From Cereibacter sphaeroides (GTDB lineage Bacteria > Pseudomonadota > Alphaproteobacteria > Rhodobacterales > Rhodobacteraceae): 64,000 nt of DNA. The translations under genes and the position numbers were made by a program. The notes under the pieces are model-generated. The model was not told the origin of the DNA. It ran no database searches and was given only the letters and a program-made list of their open reading frames with translations. The DNA lies in contig QFQS01000001.1 of the NCBI GenBank assembly GCA_003243455.1, positions 1,798,001-1,862,000 on the forward strand, given 5' to 3'. Shown here piece after piece: positions 37,431-46,487 of this stretch. The number at the start of each line of letters is the position of its first letter. Position 1 is the stretch's first letter.

Positions 37431-38372
37431 TTATTCCCCCGCTTTCGGCTCCGCCGCCGAGCCTGAACCGCGCCCGAAGTCCGGGGCGGCAGTATCCTGG
37501 CCAGCCTCGATGATACCGCGCCTGATCGCGCGAGTCCTCGTAAAATATTCATGCAGGTGTTTGCCGTCTCCAAGACGGATCGCCCGCTGCAGGGCGAACA
37601 GTTCTTCTGTGAAGCGACCGAGGATATCCAGCGTCGCTTCCTTGTTGGTCAGGAACACATCGCGCCACATCGTCGGATCGCTGGCGGCGATGCGGGTGAA
37701 GTCGCGAAAACCGGCGGCGGAATACTTGATGACCTCGCTGTCGGTCACGCGGCGCAGGTCGTCGGCGACGCCGACCATCGTATAAGCGATGAGGTGCGGC
37801 GTATGGCTGGTAACGGCAAGAACCAGATCATGATGCGCCGCGTCCATCTCGTCCACATTGGCGCCGAATGCCTCCAGCAGCGCGCGCAGGCGGGCCACGG
37901 CGGCAGGGTCAGTCCCTTCGACCGGCGTCATCAGCCACCAGCGATTGCGGAACAGGCTGGCAAAGCCGGAACGGGGGCCGGAATGCTCGGTCCCCGCAAT
38001 CGGGTGGCTGGGAATGAAGTGAACACCTGCCGGGATGTGCGGCGCGACCGCTGCTATGACCGCCTGCTTGACAGAGCCCACATCCGTAACCGTCGCACCC
38101 GGTTTCAGATGCGGTCCGATCTCAGCGGCCAGGGATTCCATCGCACCCACGGGCACGGCCAGCACGACCAGGTCGGCACGGACGACGGCCTCGGCTGCCG
38201 TTTCCGTCACCCGGTCACAGAACCCGATCTCCAGCGCCGTCGCGCGGGTCTCGGCCGATCGCGCATAGCCAACGATCTCGGCCGCTAACCCCTGCTCTTT
38301 CATCGCATGCGCCATGGAAGAGGCGATAAGCCCCAACCCGATCAGCGCGACGCGATCATAGATTTGTGCCAT
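37431..38372 (-). CDS. Prephenate/arogenate dehydrogenase family protein
   Basis: NAD(P)-dependent step of tyrosine synthesis, 313 residues. The Rossmann motif is YDRVALIGLGLIASSMAHAM (5-24) and the family signature TVTDVGSVKQAVI (about 91-103), FIPSHPIAGTEHSGP (about 114-128) and RDFTRIAASDPTMWRDVFLTN (about 225-245) are present. The ATG overlaps the hisC stop, so it is translated from a hisC-tyrA-type operon. Confidence 0.9.
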   Translation of the reverse strand: MAQIYDRVALIGLGLIASSMAHAMKEQGLAAEIVGYARSAETRATALEIGFCDRVTETAAEAVVRADLVVLAVPVGAMESLAAEIGPHLKPGATVTDVGSVKQAVIAAVAPHIPAGVHFIPSHPIAGTEHSGPRSGFASLFRNRWWLMTPVEGTDPAAVARLRALLEAFGANVDEMDAAHHDLVLAVTSHTPHLIAYTMVGVADDLRRVTDSEVIKYSAAGFRDFTRIAASDPTMWRDVFLTNKEATLDILGRFTEELFALQRAIRLGDGKHLHEYFTRTRAIRRGIIEAGQDTAAPDFGRGSGSAAEPKAGE

Positions 38373-39457
38373 CAGCGCTGGCCTTTGAACTGCGCCACGG
38401 CATGAACCACCCGGCGGCAAGAGGATTCGTCGCCAATGGTGATGCGCAGGCAATGAGGCAGCTTGTAACCCGCGACCTGCCGCACGATCAGCCCCTGTGA
38501 CTTCAGGTAGGCATCGCAACGTTCCGCCTCGGCGGCATCGGCAAAGCGGGCCAGCACGAAGTTGGCGGTCGAGGTATCGGACGGCACGCCCATCTCGGCC
38601 AGCTGCTCTGCCAGCCAGGCGCGCATCCGGCTGTTGTCGGCGCGACAGCGCACGACGTGTTCCTGATCGCGCACCGCGGCCTCGGCGGCCTCAAGCTGCG
38701 TCGTGGACAGGTTGAACGGTCCGCGGATTCGGTTCAGCACGTCGATGATCGGCTTTGGCCCATAGCCCCAGCCGATACGCAACCCGCCCAGACCGTAGAT
38801 TTTCGAAAAGGTCCGCGTCATCACCACGTTGTCGCGCGCCTCGATCAGCGCCTTGCCGCCATCGAAGCCCTCGACATATTCGGCATAGGCCCCGTCCAGC
38901 ACCAGGATTGCCTGTTTCGGCAGGCCCTCGGCCAAGCGCGCCACGTCCTTGGCGCCGATCATCGTGCCGGTGGGGTTGTTGGGATTGGCGATGAAGACAA
39001 GCTTGGTGCGCTTGGTGCAGGCGGCGAGAATGGCATCAACATCGGTCGTCCGCTCACGCTCGGCCACCTCGACCGGGGTTGCGCCCACGGCCATGGTCGA
39101 GATGCGGTACATCAGGAACCCGTGCTCGGTATGGATCACCTCATCGCCGGGGCCTGCATAGGCCTGGCAAAGGAAGGTGATGATCTCATCCGAACCCGCG
39201 CCGCAGATCACCCGATCTGCATCCAGACCATGCACATCCGCAATGGCCTGACGCAGCGCAGCATGGTCAGTGGAAGGGTAGCGGTGCAGCTGGTGCGCCG
39301 TCCGCATGAAGACTTCCTTCACCCGTTCTGACGGCCCGTGCGGGTTCTCGTTCGAGCTCAGCTTCACCGCATTGGCGATACCCGCAATATGCGCCTGCCC
39401 GCCCTGATAAAGGGCGATATCAAGGATGCCGGGCTGCGGGCGGATCGCGTCGTTCAT
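38372..39457 (-). CDS. hisC: Histidinol-phosphate aminotransferase
   Basis: PLP transaminase of histidine synthesis, often also used for aromatic amino acids. About 361 residues. Visible are KLSSNENPHGPSERV (about 31-45), the PLP motif VFIANPNNPTGTMI (about 157-170), VLDGAYAEY and the lysine motif TRTFSKIYGLGGLRIGWGYG (about 221-240). GGAGG precedes this ATG. The adjacent prephenate-type dehydrogenase supports a dual role with tyrosine synthesis. Confidence 0.94.
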   Translation of the reverse strand: MNDAIRPQPGILDIALYQGGQAHIAGIANAVKLSSNENPHGPSERVKEVFMRTAHQLHRYPSTDHAALRQAIADVHGLDADRVICGAGSDEIITFLCQAYAGPGDEVIHTEHGFLMYRISTMAVGATPVEVAERERTTDVDAILAACTKRTKLVFIANPNNPTGTMIGAKDVARLAEGLPKQAILVLDGAYAEYVEGFDGGKALIEARDNVVMTRTFSKIYGLGGLRIGWGYGPKPIIDVLNRIRGPFNLSTTQLEAAEAAVRDQEHVVRCRADNSRMRAWLAEQLAEMGVPSDTSTANFVLARFADAAEAERCDAYLKSQGLIVRQVAGYKLPHCLRITIGDESSCRRVVHAVAQFKGQR

Positions 39458-39536
39458 CGGGGCCTCCGGAGGGTCGGCGCATCTGTAGCGAGGCCGGTCC
39501 CCCAAAGCCAGCCAGATTCTGGGGAAAACCCGGCAG

Positions 39537-40067
39537 TTACTTCTTGGAGCGCGCAGTCAGCCAGTCCATAGCGGCCAGCATCACACCCGAGCCGACAAAG
39601 GTCAGATGGATGATCACCAGCCAGAAAAGCTCGGTCTCGCCGAACCTCGCGTCGGCGACGCTTTCGCCGATTTCCATGAAACGCTTGAGCAGGTGGATCC
39701 CCGAGATCGCGACAATGGACGCGATCAGCTTCATCTTCAGGCCTGAGAAATCGACCGTTCCCATCCAATCGGGTCGGTCGCCACCGTCGTCAACATCAAG
39801 CTTGGAGACAAAGTTCTCATAGCCCGAAAACAGCACGATCAGCAGAAGGTTTGCCGCCAGCGTCAGGTCGATGAAGGTCAGCGAGACAAGGATCACGTCC
39901 TCGGGCGTCATCGTCATGATGCTCAGCGCGTATTTCCACAGGTCGCGCACGAAGACGATGGCAAGCATGGCCAACGTCACCACAAGGCCCAGATACATAG
40001 GCGCCATAAGCCAACGCGAACGGAAGAGCAAGGTCTCGAAGCTGCGCTCGATCACGGGCTTTTGCAT
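39537..40067 (-). CDS. UPF0114/YqhA family (TIGR00645) membrane protein
   Basis: A 176-residue protein with four predicted membrane helices: LMAPMYLGLVVTLAMLAIVFV (about 20-40), VILVSLTFIDLTLAANLLLIVL (about 59-80), LIASIVAISGIHLL (about 113-126) and FWLVIIHLTFVGSGVMLAAMDWL (about 147-169). The N-terminal ERSFETLLFRSRWLMAPMYLGL is highly typical of the family. Function is unknown. Confidence 0.9.
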   Translation of the reverse strand: MQKPVIERSFETLLFRSRWLMAPMYLGLVVTLAMLAIVFVRDLWKYALSIMTMTPEDVILVSLTFIDLTLAANLLLIVLFSGYENFVSKLDVDDGGDRPDWMGTVDFSGLKMKLIASIVAISGIHLLKRFMEIGESVADARFGETELFWLVIIHLTFVGSGVMLAAMDWLTARSKK

Positions 40068-40142
40068 GGGGACGGTGGCCTTTCCTGTTCAGCTTCCTGG
40101 CCCGGACATAGTCGCTGCACTGCAGCGCGCCAAGGGTTAACA

Positions 40143-40175
40143 AATGCAAAAGGCCCGCCACAAGGGCGGGCCTTT
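40143..40175 (-). terminator. rpsD terminator
   Basis: AGGCCCGCC and GGCGGGCCT pair around five bases (40151-40173), followed on the minus strand by TTTTGCATTTGTT. It also has T-rich flanks on the other strand. Confidence 0.8.
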
Positions 40176-40198
40176 CGGATTTAGGCACAGAACCGGGA

Positions 40199-40819
40199 TC
40201 AGTTCTTGGCGTAGTATTCTACGACCAGGTTCGGTTCCATCTGGACCGGATAGGGCACATCACCCAAAGCCGGAGTACGGACGAACTTCACCGTCATCTT
40301 CGAGTGGTCGGCTTCCAGATAGTCCGGAACATCGCGCTCGGCCAGCGCCACCGCTTCCAGCACCAGCGCCATTTGCTTGGATTTCTGGCGAACTTCAACC
40401 AGATCGCCTTCCTTGACGCGGTAGGACGCGATGTTCACGCGCTGACCATTCACGGTGACGTGGCCGTGGTTCACGAACTGGCGTGCGGCGAAGATCGTCG
40501 GCACCAGCTTGGCGCGGTAGACGACCGCGTCCAGGCGGCGCTCGAGCAGACCAACCAGCATCTCGCCGGTGTCACCCTTCACACGCTCGGCCTCGGCGTA
40601 GATCTTGCGGAACTGCTTTTCCGTCAGGTCGCCGTAGTAGCCCTTGAGTTTCTGCTTGGCGCGCAGCTGCGTACCGAAGTCCGACAGCTTGTTCTTGCGG
40701 CGCTGGCCATGCTGGCCGGGGCCGTATTCGCGCTTGTTCACCGGGGACTTCGGACGTCCCCAGATGTTTTCGCCCATGCGGCGGTCGATCTTGTGTTTGG
40801 CAGAGGTGCGTTTCGTCAC
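40199..40819 (-). CDS. rpsD: 30S ribosomal protein S4
   Basis: 16S rRNA-binding assembly initiator, 206 residues. It begins TKRTSAKHKIDRRMGENIWG and has LRAKQKLKGYYGDLTEKQFRK (about 53-73) and the S4 domain FVNHGHVTVNGQRVNIASYRVKEGDLVEV (about 116-144). A GTG start follows AAGGAG seven bases upstream. Single gene unit, unusual only in lying away from the main ribosomal operons, which is common in this group. Confidence 0.97.
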   Translation of the reverse strand: MTKRTSAKHKIDRRMGENIWGRPKSPVNKREYGPGQHGQRRKNKLSDFGTQLRAKQKLKGYYGDLTEKQFRKIYAEAERVKGDTGEMLVGLLERRLDAVVYRAKLVPTIFAARQFVNHGHVTVNGQRVNIASYRVKEGDLVEVRQKSKQMALVLEAVALAERDVPDYLEADHSKMTVKFVRTPALGDVPYPVQMEPNLVVEYYAKN

Positions 40820-40909
40820 CGCTGATCTCCTTCTTACGCTACGAAGGGCGTTGTCCTTTGGTCCGAAGACCCGACAGGCATCCCCTTGCGGGGGCCACCA
40901 ACACCAATG

Positions 40910-40934
40910 AAAAACCCCGGGCCTTCACCCGGGA
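40910..40934 (-). terminator. Terminator after the Hint-domain gene
   Basis: On the minus strand CCCGGG, TGAAGG and CCCGGG are followed by GTTTTTCATT. It lies 45 bases after the stop. Confidence 0.75.
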
Positions 40935-40978
40935 TCGGCGGGGCTTATACAGCGCAAGAAGGCAGAGTCAACGCCCCT

Positions 40979-42043
40979 TCAGCCAACCAACTCATGTCGC
41001 AGGATCGCGGCCTCCGGCCCGGACAGGTTCCTGCGCGCGAAATCGCCATAGCCTTGCGGATCGGCGGCGATATGGGGGGCAACGGCCAGAAGGGCGGCAT
41101 GCTGCGCGGGGTCAATCATATCAAGCGAGGTGTTGGCGGGGTGAAAGCTTTCCGTCTCCAGCCCGTTTGCCCAGACAACCTGGTGCGCTTCCAGCAGCAC
41201 ATGCACATAGGTCACTTCACGCAGTGTCCGGTCGACCATGATCGAAACATCGTTCAACAGATCCTCGGCCGCCACCAGAACCTCATCGGTATTGAACAGT
41301 GCCTGCGCCGCCCGCCCGCGCACCAGCATCCGGTGCTGGGGCGACACGATCAGCTCTTCATCAGGCTGGCCGATGCCGAAGGCGTTGCTGCGGATGCGGA
41401 TCGGTCGCAGATGCGGCATCGCATGCAGCCTCGCGCCACTCATTCGGCGATGGCCACACCAGGCAACGGGTTGCGCGCCGTTATCCTTGGTCGAGATCAT
41501 GTCACCGGGCCGCAAGGTTTCAATGCGTCGAGGTCCGTCCGGCGTCAGCAGGCGCGTGCCAGGGGTAAAGCAGATTACCCCGCCGGCATCCCGCGACCCC
41601 GCGCGGGCAGCGGCCAGGTCGATTGTGGCGCGCACCACCCACAGGTCGCGGTTCGCGGGTGGCGCCTGACCGACGAACAGCAGCAGCCGCGCTGCTGTCT
41701 GGGGAATTTCGATGATGTCGACTGCGAAGCTTTGCAGCCCATCGGTCACGACGAACCCCTGCGTCGGTGGGGCGTCATCTTCTTCAACGGCAATTTCCCG
41801 ACGCGGCGCGATTGCCGCGCCTATAAGACGCCGCACCGCCTGCGCCGCCCGGCGCCGATTGTCTTCTGCCCCCTCGGCGCCCGAAAGCTGCAGGATGGTC
41901 TGCGCACCGTCCACGCGAACCGGCTGGCCGCCCCAGCGCCACGCAGCACCGACGACCAGCATATCCAGCGTAGGGGCGCTTACCCCGTCAACTTCCGTCT
42001 GCGACCAAGAAATGACAAACGTGCCGCAAGAGCCCGTTTTCAT
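40979..42043 (-). CDS. Hint-domain (hedgehog/intein-type) protein
   Basis: A 354-residue protein. After an N-terminal region of about 160 residues without a recognised fold, a Hint domain begins at about 186 with ICFTPGTRLLTPDGPRRIETLRPGDMI, which has the splicing-type N-terminal Cys in ICFTPGT; VIVSPQHRMLVRG-like (here ELIVSPQHRMLVRG) supplies the late motif. It ends after a conserved FHPANTSL region. Such rhodobacterial Hint proteins are often large or secreted and may self-cleave; no intein exteins are seen. A CtrA-type box lies 27 bp upstream. Confidence 0.82.
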   Translation of the reverse strand: MKTGSCGTFVISWSQTEVDGVSAPTLDMLVVGAAWRWGGQPVRVDGAQTILQLSGAEGAEDNRRRAAQAVRRLIGAAIAPRREIAVEEDDAPPTQGFVVTDGLQSFAVDIIEIPQTAARLLLFVGQAPPANRDLWVVRATIDLAAARAGSRDAGGVICFTPGTRLLTPDGPRRIETLRPGDMISTKDNGAQPVAWCGHRRMSGARLHAMPHLRPIRIRSNAFGIGQPDEELIVSPQHRMLVRGRAAQALFNTDEVLVAAEDLLNDVSIMVDRTLREVTYVHVLLEAHQVVWANGLETESFHPANTSLDMIDPAQHAALLAVAPHIAADPQGYGDFARRNLSGPEAAILRHELVG

Positions 42044-42069
42044 GCCTGAGTGCCTGCTCGTTCTTTTTA

Positions 42070-42085
42070 TTAATGAAACGTTAAC
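42070..42085 (+). promoter_or_regulatory. Candidate CtrA-binding site upstream of the Hint gene
   Basis: TTAA, seven bases, TTAAC, a full match to the CtrA consensus TTAA-N7-TTAAC. It lies 27 bases upstream of the minus-strand Hint-domain gene and 168 bases upstream of the M20 gene, in an A/T-rich island of the 210-base divergent gap. The rest of the gap shows no clear promoter. Confidence 0.5.
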
Positions 42086-42253
42086 AGCCTGGACTTCGCT
42101 CCGCTATGACATGCAGGCAACAGAATGTCTAAATCTGCGGCAGTTGAGCAACGATCAAAGTCTCGCCTTTTGCGGGATCTGTGTCGTGGCTGAGGTGATG
42201 GACCTTGCCATCCGTCACATGCCTAATGGTGTCAAGCTGACAGGAGACCGCAT

Positions 42254-43612
42254 ATGGATTGGCAGGCCTATCTGGACCGCGAACAGGATCGCTTCATTGC
42301 CGATCTGATCGACTTCGTGCGCATCCCATCTGTCTCTGCCAAGCCCGAGAACGTATCCGATGTCCGCCGGGCAGGCGAATGGGTCGCCGCGCGCCTGACG
42401 GCCGCCGGGGCGGAGCGGGCAGAGGTCTTGCCCACCGCAGGCCATCCGCTCGTCTGCGCGGAATGGCTGCACGCAGGGCCGGACAAGCCGACGGTGTTGA
42501 TCTATGGCCATTTTGACGTGCAGCCCGCCGAACCAATCGACCTGTGGACCTCGCCCCCCTTTGAACCCGAAGTGCGTGACGGCAAGCTGTGGGGGCGCGG
42601 GGCGTCGGACGACAAGGGTGGGATGCTGATCCCGATCCTAGCCTTCGAGGCGATGTTAAAGACCGCAGGCACACTGCCGGTCAACGTCCGCTTCTTCTTC
42701 GAGGGGCAGGAGGAAATCGGCTCGCCCGACCTGCCGCCCTTCGTTGCCGCCAATGCGGACCGGCTGAAGGCCGACTTCATCTTTTCCGCCGACGGGTTGC
42801 AATGGGCGCCGGGCCAGCCGCAGATCGTCGAGGCGCTGAAAGGTCTCGTCTCGATGGAGATCGTGGTGCGCGGGCCGAAAGCGGACCTGCACTCGGGCCT
42901 TTACGGCGGTGGGGTCGCCAATCCCGCGATGGCGCTGGCGCAGATACTGGCGTCGCTGAAATCCACCGATGGCATGGTCACGGTGACGAGGTTTTATGAT
43001 GACGTGGTTCCGCTATCCGATGATGTTCGCCAGGCCATCGCCCGCGTGCCCTTCGACGAGACGGAATTCCTTGCCGAAACCGGCTCACCCGCCCCATTCG
43101 GCGAACCCGGTTACAGCACCCGCGAAAGGCTGTGGGGACGTCCGACACTGGACATAAACGGCTTGACCAGCGGCTGGCAGGGCGCAGGGACAAAGACCGT
43201 TCATCCGGCAGACGCGCGGGCCAAGATCACCTGTCGCTTGGTGGCCGCGCAATCGCCCGAGAAGGTCTTCGACGCGATCAGCGCCCATGTCGCCGCCCAT
43301 TGCCCACCCGGCGTCACCACCGAAGTTGTGCGCAACCCCGGCAGAGCCGATCCCTTTCTCGTCCCCACCGGCCACAACGCAACCGCCCTGGCCACTCAGG
43401 TTCTGGAAGAAGTCTATGGCACCCAACCCCACCGCACGCGGCTTGGCGGCTCGATCCCGGTGATGACGACGCTGCTGGATACGCTGGGCGTCACGCCGTC
43501 ATGTTCGGCTTTTCCCACGGCGACGAGAACCTGCACGCGCCTGATGAGTTCTTTCGCCTCGACGCGTTCCGGTTGGGGCAGATCGCATATTGCCGACTGC
43601 TGGAACGGCTAG
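42254..43612 (+). CDS. M20 family dipeptidase, C-terminus frameshifted
   Basis: Zinc-dependent carnosinase-like dipeptidase. AGGAG precedes the ATG. Metal motifs VLIYGHFDVQP (about 82-92, His and Asp), GRGASDDKGG (Asp, about 114-123) and FFEGQEEIGSP (about 147-157, two Glu) are intact. Near 43493-43497 the frame slips: the in-frame end is unrelated, while the neighbouring frame continues as AVMFGFSHGDENLHAPDEFF to a stop at 43623. That end carries the last metal-binding histidine (NLHAPDE), so the encoded product should be inactive unless this is a sequencing error or programmed slippage. Confidence 0.9.
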   Translation: MDWQAYLDREQDRFIADLIDFVRIPSVSAKPENVSDVRRAGEWVAARLTAAGAERAEVLPTAGHPLVCAEWLHAGPDKPTVLIYGHFDVQPAEPIDLWTSPPFEPEVRDGKLWGRGASDDKGGMLIPILAFEAMLKTAGTLPVNVRFFFEGQEEIGSPDLPPFVAANADRLKADFIFSADGLQWAPGQPQIVEALKGLVSMEIVVRGPKADLHSGLYGGGVANPAMALAQILASLKSTDGMVTVTRFYDDVVPLSDDVRQAIARVPFDETEFLAETGSPAPFGEPGYSTRERLWGRPTLDINGLTSGWQGAGTKTVHPADARAKITCRLVAAQSPEKVFDAISAHVAAHCPPGVTTEVVRNPGRADPFLVPTGHNATALATQVLEEVYGTQPHRTRLGGSIPVMTTLLDTLGVTPSCSAFPTATRTCTRLMSSFASTRSGWGRSHIADCWNG

Positions 43613-43619
43613 GCGAGTC

Positions 43620-45893
43620 CTAGCCGCACTTCGAAAAGCCGCAGCTCGCGCAGGTCATGCAGCCCTCGATCATGCGCAGGTCATAGCTGCCGCAATTGGA
43701 GCAGGCCTTGGCACTGCTGGCCAGCACGGCGGCCTCTGCCCGTGGGTCGGACTTTAGTCCCATTCCAACGCCCTCAATGAAGCCGATCGAGATAAGGTGT
43801 CCCTCGATTACACCGCCGATCGCCGCCAAAATCGACGGGATATACTTGCCATTCATCCAAGCCCCGCCGCGCGGATCGAAGACAGCTTTCAGTTCCTCGA
43901 CCACGAAAGAAACATCGCCCCCGCGCCGGAACACCGCCGAGATCATTCGGGTTAGCGCGACCGTCCAGGCAAAATGCTCCATGTTCTTGGAATTAATGAA
44001 AACCTCGAACGGCCGACGATGACCGGCGATCACCACGTCATTGATCGTGATGTAAAGCGCATGCTCGCTGCCCGGCCATTTGACCTTGTAGGTCTGGCCT
44101 TCCAGCGCGGCAGGGCGGTCCAGCGGCTCGGACAGGTAGACGACCTCAGCCCCATCGTTGCGCGCCTGTGCGGGCGCCTCGGATGGCGTCTTGTCGCTGG
44201 TCTCGGACACACTCAGCACCGATCCGGTCACCGCATTCGGGCGATAGGTGGTGCAACCTTTGCAGCCCTGATCCCAGGCGGCCATGTAGACCTCTTTGAA
44301 ATCGTCAAAGCTGATGTCCTCGGGGCAGTTGATCGTCTTGGAAATGGAACTGTCGATCCACTTCTGCGCAGCCGCCTGCATTCGCACATGGTCCAGCGGC
44401 GGCAGGGTCTGGGCATTCACGAAGTAATCCGGCAGCGGCGCGTCGCCGTTCTTTTGCCGCCAAAGTTCGACGGCGTAGTCGACCACTTCTTCCTCGGTCC
44501 GGCTGCCATCCTTTTGCAGAACCTTGCGCGTGTAGGCATAGGCGAAGACCGGCTCGATACCCGAGGAAACGTTGCCTGCATAAAGGCTTATGGTTCCCGT
44601 CGGAGCGATCGAGGTCAGCAGCGCATTGCGGATGCCATGCTTGCGGATCGCCTGCCGCACATCCTCATCCATATGGGTCAAGGAACCCGAGGCCAGGTAT
44701 TTCTCGGCGTCGAACAGCGGGAAGGCGCCCTTTTCCTTCGCCAGATCGACCGAGGCCAGATAGGCAGACCGCGCGATGGCCTTCATCCAGGCTTCGGTCT
44801 GCGCCGCCGCCTCTTCCGAGCCATAGCGCAGCCCCAGCATCAGCAAGGCATCCGCCAACCCGGTCACGCCCAGCCCGATCCGCCGCTTGGCCTGAGCTTC
44901 CTGCGCCTGCTGTTCCAGTGGAAAACGACTGGTGTCGACCACGTTGTCCATCATGCGGACCGCCACCCGCACCAGATCGTCCAGCGCGGCGGCGTCCAGA
45001 TGCGCCCCTGCTTCAAAGGGTTCGGCCACCAGCCGCGCGAGGTTGATCGACCCCAGCAGGCAGGCTCCATAGGGCGGCAAAGGTTGCTCGCCACAAGGAT
45101 TTGTGGCGGCAATGGTCTCAACATAGGCCAGGTTGTTCATCGCGTTGATGCGGTCTATGAAGATCACACCTGGCTCGGCCACCTCAAAGGTCGAACGCAT
45201 GATCTTGTTCCACAGATCGGCGGCCTGAACCGTCCTGTATACCGTGCCGCCGAATACGAGTTCCCATGGCCCGTCTGCCTTGACCGCAGCCATGAACGCA
45301 TCGGTGACTAGCACAGAGAGGTTGAACATCCGTAAACGGGCGGGGTCCTTCTTCGCTTCGATGAAAGCCTCGATATCCGGGTGGTCGCAGCGCATCGTCG
45401 CCATCATGGCGCCGCGCCGGGAACCGGCGGACATGATCGTGCGGCACATGGCGTCCCAGACATCCATGAAGGACAAAGGCCCCGAAGCGTCGGCGGCGAC
45501 GCCTTTGACCTCGGCCCCGCGCGGCCTTATCGTGCTGAAATCATATCCTATTCCGCCGCCCTGCTGCATGGTCAGCGCGGCTTCCTTCAGGCCTTGGAAG
45601 ATGCCTTCCATGCTGTCGGGGATCGTGCCCATGACGAAGCAGTTGAACAGCGTGACCGAACGCCCGGTGCCCGCGCCTGCGGTGATGCGGCCTGCGGGGA
45701 GGTATTTGAAATCCTCCAGCGCGTGATAGAACCGATCCTCCCACGCCGCCGGATCGGTCTCATCCTCGGCCAGTGCGCGGGCGATGCGGCGCCATGTATC
45801 CTCGACCGTGCCGTCAATGGCAGTGCCGTCAGCATCCTTAAGACGATACTTCATGTCCCAGATTTGTTCGGCGATGGGCGCAGAGAATCGCAT
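43620..45893 (-). CDS. nrdJ: Adenosylcobalamin-dependent ribonucleotide reductase (class II)
   Basis: Reduces ribonucleotides to deoxyribonucleotides using B12, oxygen-independent. 757 residues. Signatures: MQQGGGIGYDFSTIRPRG (about 111-128), TNPCGEQPLPPYGACLLGSINLARL (about 263-287, active-site Cys and Glu) and the second cysteine set in the 420-ALLTSIAPTGTISLYAGN region. The C-terminal zinc ribbon CSNCGSYDLRMIEGCMTC, then ASCGFSKCG, ends the protein. No other reductase class is present in this window. Confidence 0.97.
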   Translation of the reverse strand: MRFSAPIAEQIWDMKYRLKDADGTAIDGTVEDTWRRIARALAEDETDPAAWEDRFYHALEDFKYLPAGRITAGAGTGRSVTLFNCFVMGTIPDSMEGIFQGLKEAALTMQQGGGIGYDFSTIRPRGAEVKGVAADASGPLSFMDVWDAMCRTIMSAGSRRGAMMATMRCDHPDIEAFIEAKKDPARLRMFNLSVLVTDAFMAAVKADGPWELVFGGTVYRTVQAADLWNKIMRSTFEVAEPGVIFIDRINAMNNLAYVETIAATNPCGEQPLPPYGACLLGSINLARLVAEPFEAGAHLDAAALDDLVRVAVRMMDNVVDTSRFPLEQQAQEAQAKRRIGLGVTGLADALLMLGLRYGSEEAAAQTEAWMKAIARSAYLASVDLAKEKGAFPLFDAEKYLASGSLTHMDEDVRQAIRKHGIRNALLTSIAPTGTISLYAGNVSSGIEPVFAYAYTRKVLQKDGSRTEEEVVDYAVELWRQKNGDAPLPDYFVNAQTLPPLDHVRMQAAAQKWIDSSISKTINCPEDISFDDFKEVYMAAWDQGCKGCTTYRPNAVTGSVLSVSETSDKTPSEAPAQARNDGAEVVYLSEPLDRPAALEGQTYKVKWPGSEHALYITINDVVIAGHRRPFEVFINSKNMEHFAWTVALTRMISAVFRRGGDVSFVVEELKAVFDPRGGAWMNGKYIPSILAAIGGVIEGHLISIGFIEGVGMGLKSDPRAEAAVLASSAKACSNCGSYDLRMIEGCMTCASCGFSKCG

Positions 45894-45928
45894 AAGGTGG
45901 CCTTAGGTAGTGGGGGAACAAAGAGAGA

Positions 45929-45944
45929 CCACAATATACGCTGT
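45929..45944 (-). promoter_or_regulatory. NrdR-box-like sequence upstream of nrdJ
   Basis: CCACAATATACGCTGT matches about 12 of 16 positions of the NrdR box. It is 36-51 bases upstream of nrdJ. Only one box is seen where NrdR usually uses two, so this is weak. Confidence 0.3.
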
Positions 45945-46039
45945 TGTCGTCACGGGGTCAAACCCATGCTCTTTTGTCCGGCGGCATCTTGCAGCCTGTC
46001 GTCGAAGAGTTAAGACTCTCGCTTCTGGCGAGGAATCCT

Positions 46040-46471
46040 ATGGCAGAATTCGTCAATATCCTGAAGTTGTGCGTGGGCGCCGATGGGGTGGACGACCTCA
46101 TCGATTGGCAGGATACGCATCGGCACGAATGGGCAGGTGGTCGACCTGCGCATGTGACCCGGATGTGGCCGAAGCGCGAGGCGGAGGTGCTGAACGGAGG
46201 CTCGCTTTACTGGGTATTCAAGGGCGTCATCCTGTGCCGCCAGCGGATTCTCGGACTGGAGGAACGGATTGGCGGTGACGGCATCGCGCGCTGTGGGCTG
46301 GTGCTGGACCCCGAGGTGATCCGCACCGAAGCCGCGCCGAGGCGGCCTTTTCAGGGATGGCGCTATCTGGCGCCCGAGGAATCGCCGCGGGATTTGCCCT
46401 CTGCCCGGGCGAGAGAAGAGGCTTTGCCCGAGAACCTGGCGCTGGCGCTGGCCGAGATCGGGCTACGTTAA
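46040..46471 (+). CDS. DUF1489 family protein
   Basis: A 143-residue alphaproteobacterial protein of unknown function. Signature: ILKLCVGADGVDDLIDWQ at residues 6-23, HVTRMWPKREAEVLNGGSLYWVFKGVILCRQRI (about 36-68), and CGLVLDPEVIRTEAAPRRPFQGWRYL. AGGAA lies six bases before the ATG. Divergent from nrdJ by 146 bp. Confidence 0.88.
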   Translation: MAEFVNILKLCVGADGVDDLIDWQDTHRHEWAGGRPAHVTRMWPKREAEVLNGGSLYWVFKGVILCRQRILGLEERIGGDGIARCGLVLDPEVIRTEAAPRRPFQGWRYLAPEESPRDLPSARAREEALPENLALALAEIGLR

Positions 46472-46487
46472 ACACTGCAAAAACCCG

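Noticed and set aside
42254..43623. Programmed frameshifting in the M20 gene.
   Set aside because: No slippery heptamer or stimulatory hairpin is visible at 43490-43500; a simple one-base deletion explains it better.
45894..46039. A cobalamin riboswitch before nrdJ.
   Set aside because: The gap is about 146 bp and lacks the conserved B12-box sequence; too short for the full element with a terminator.
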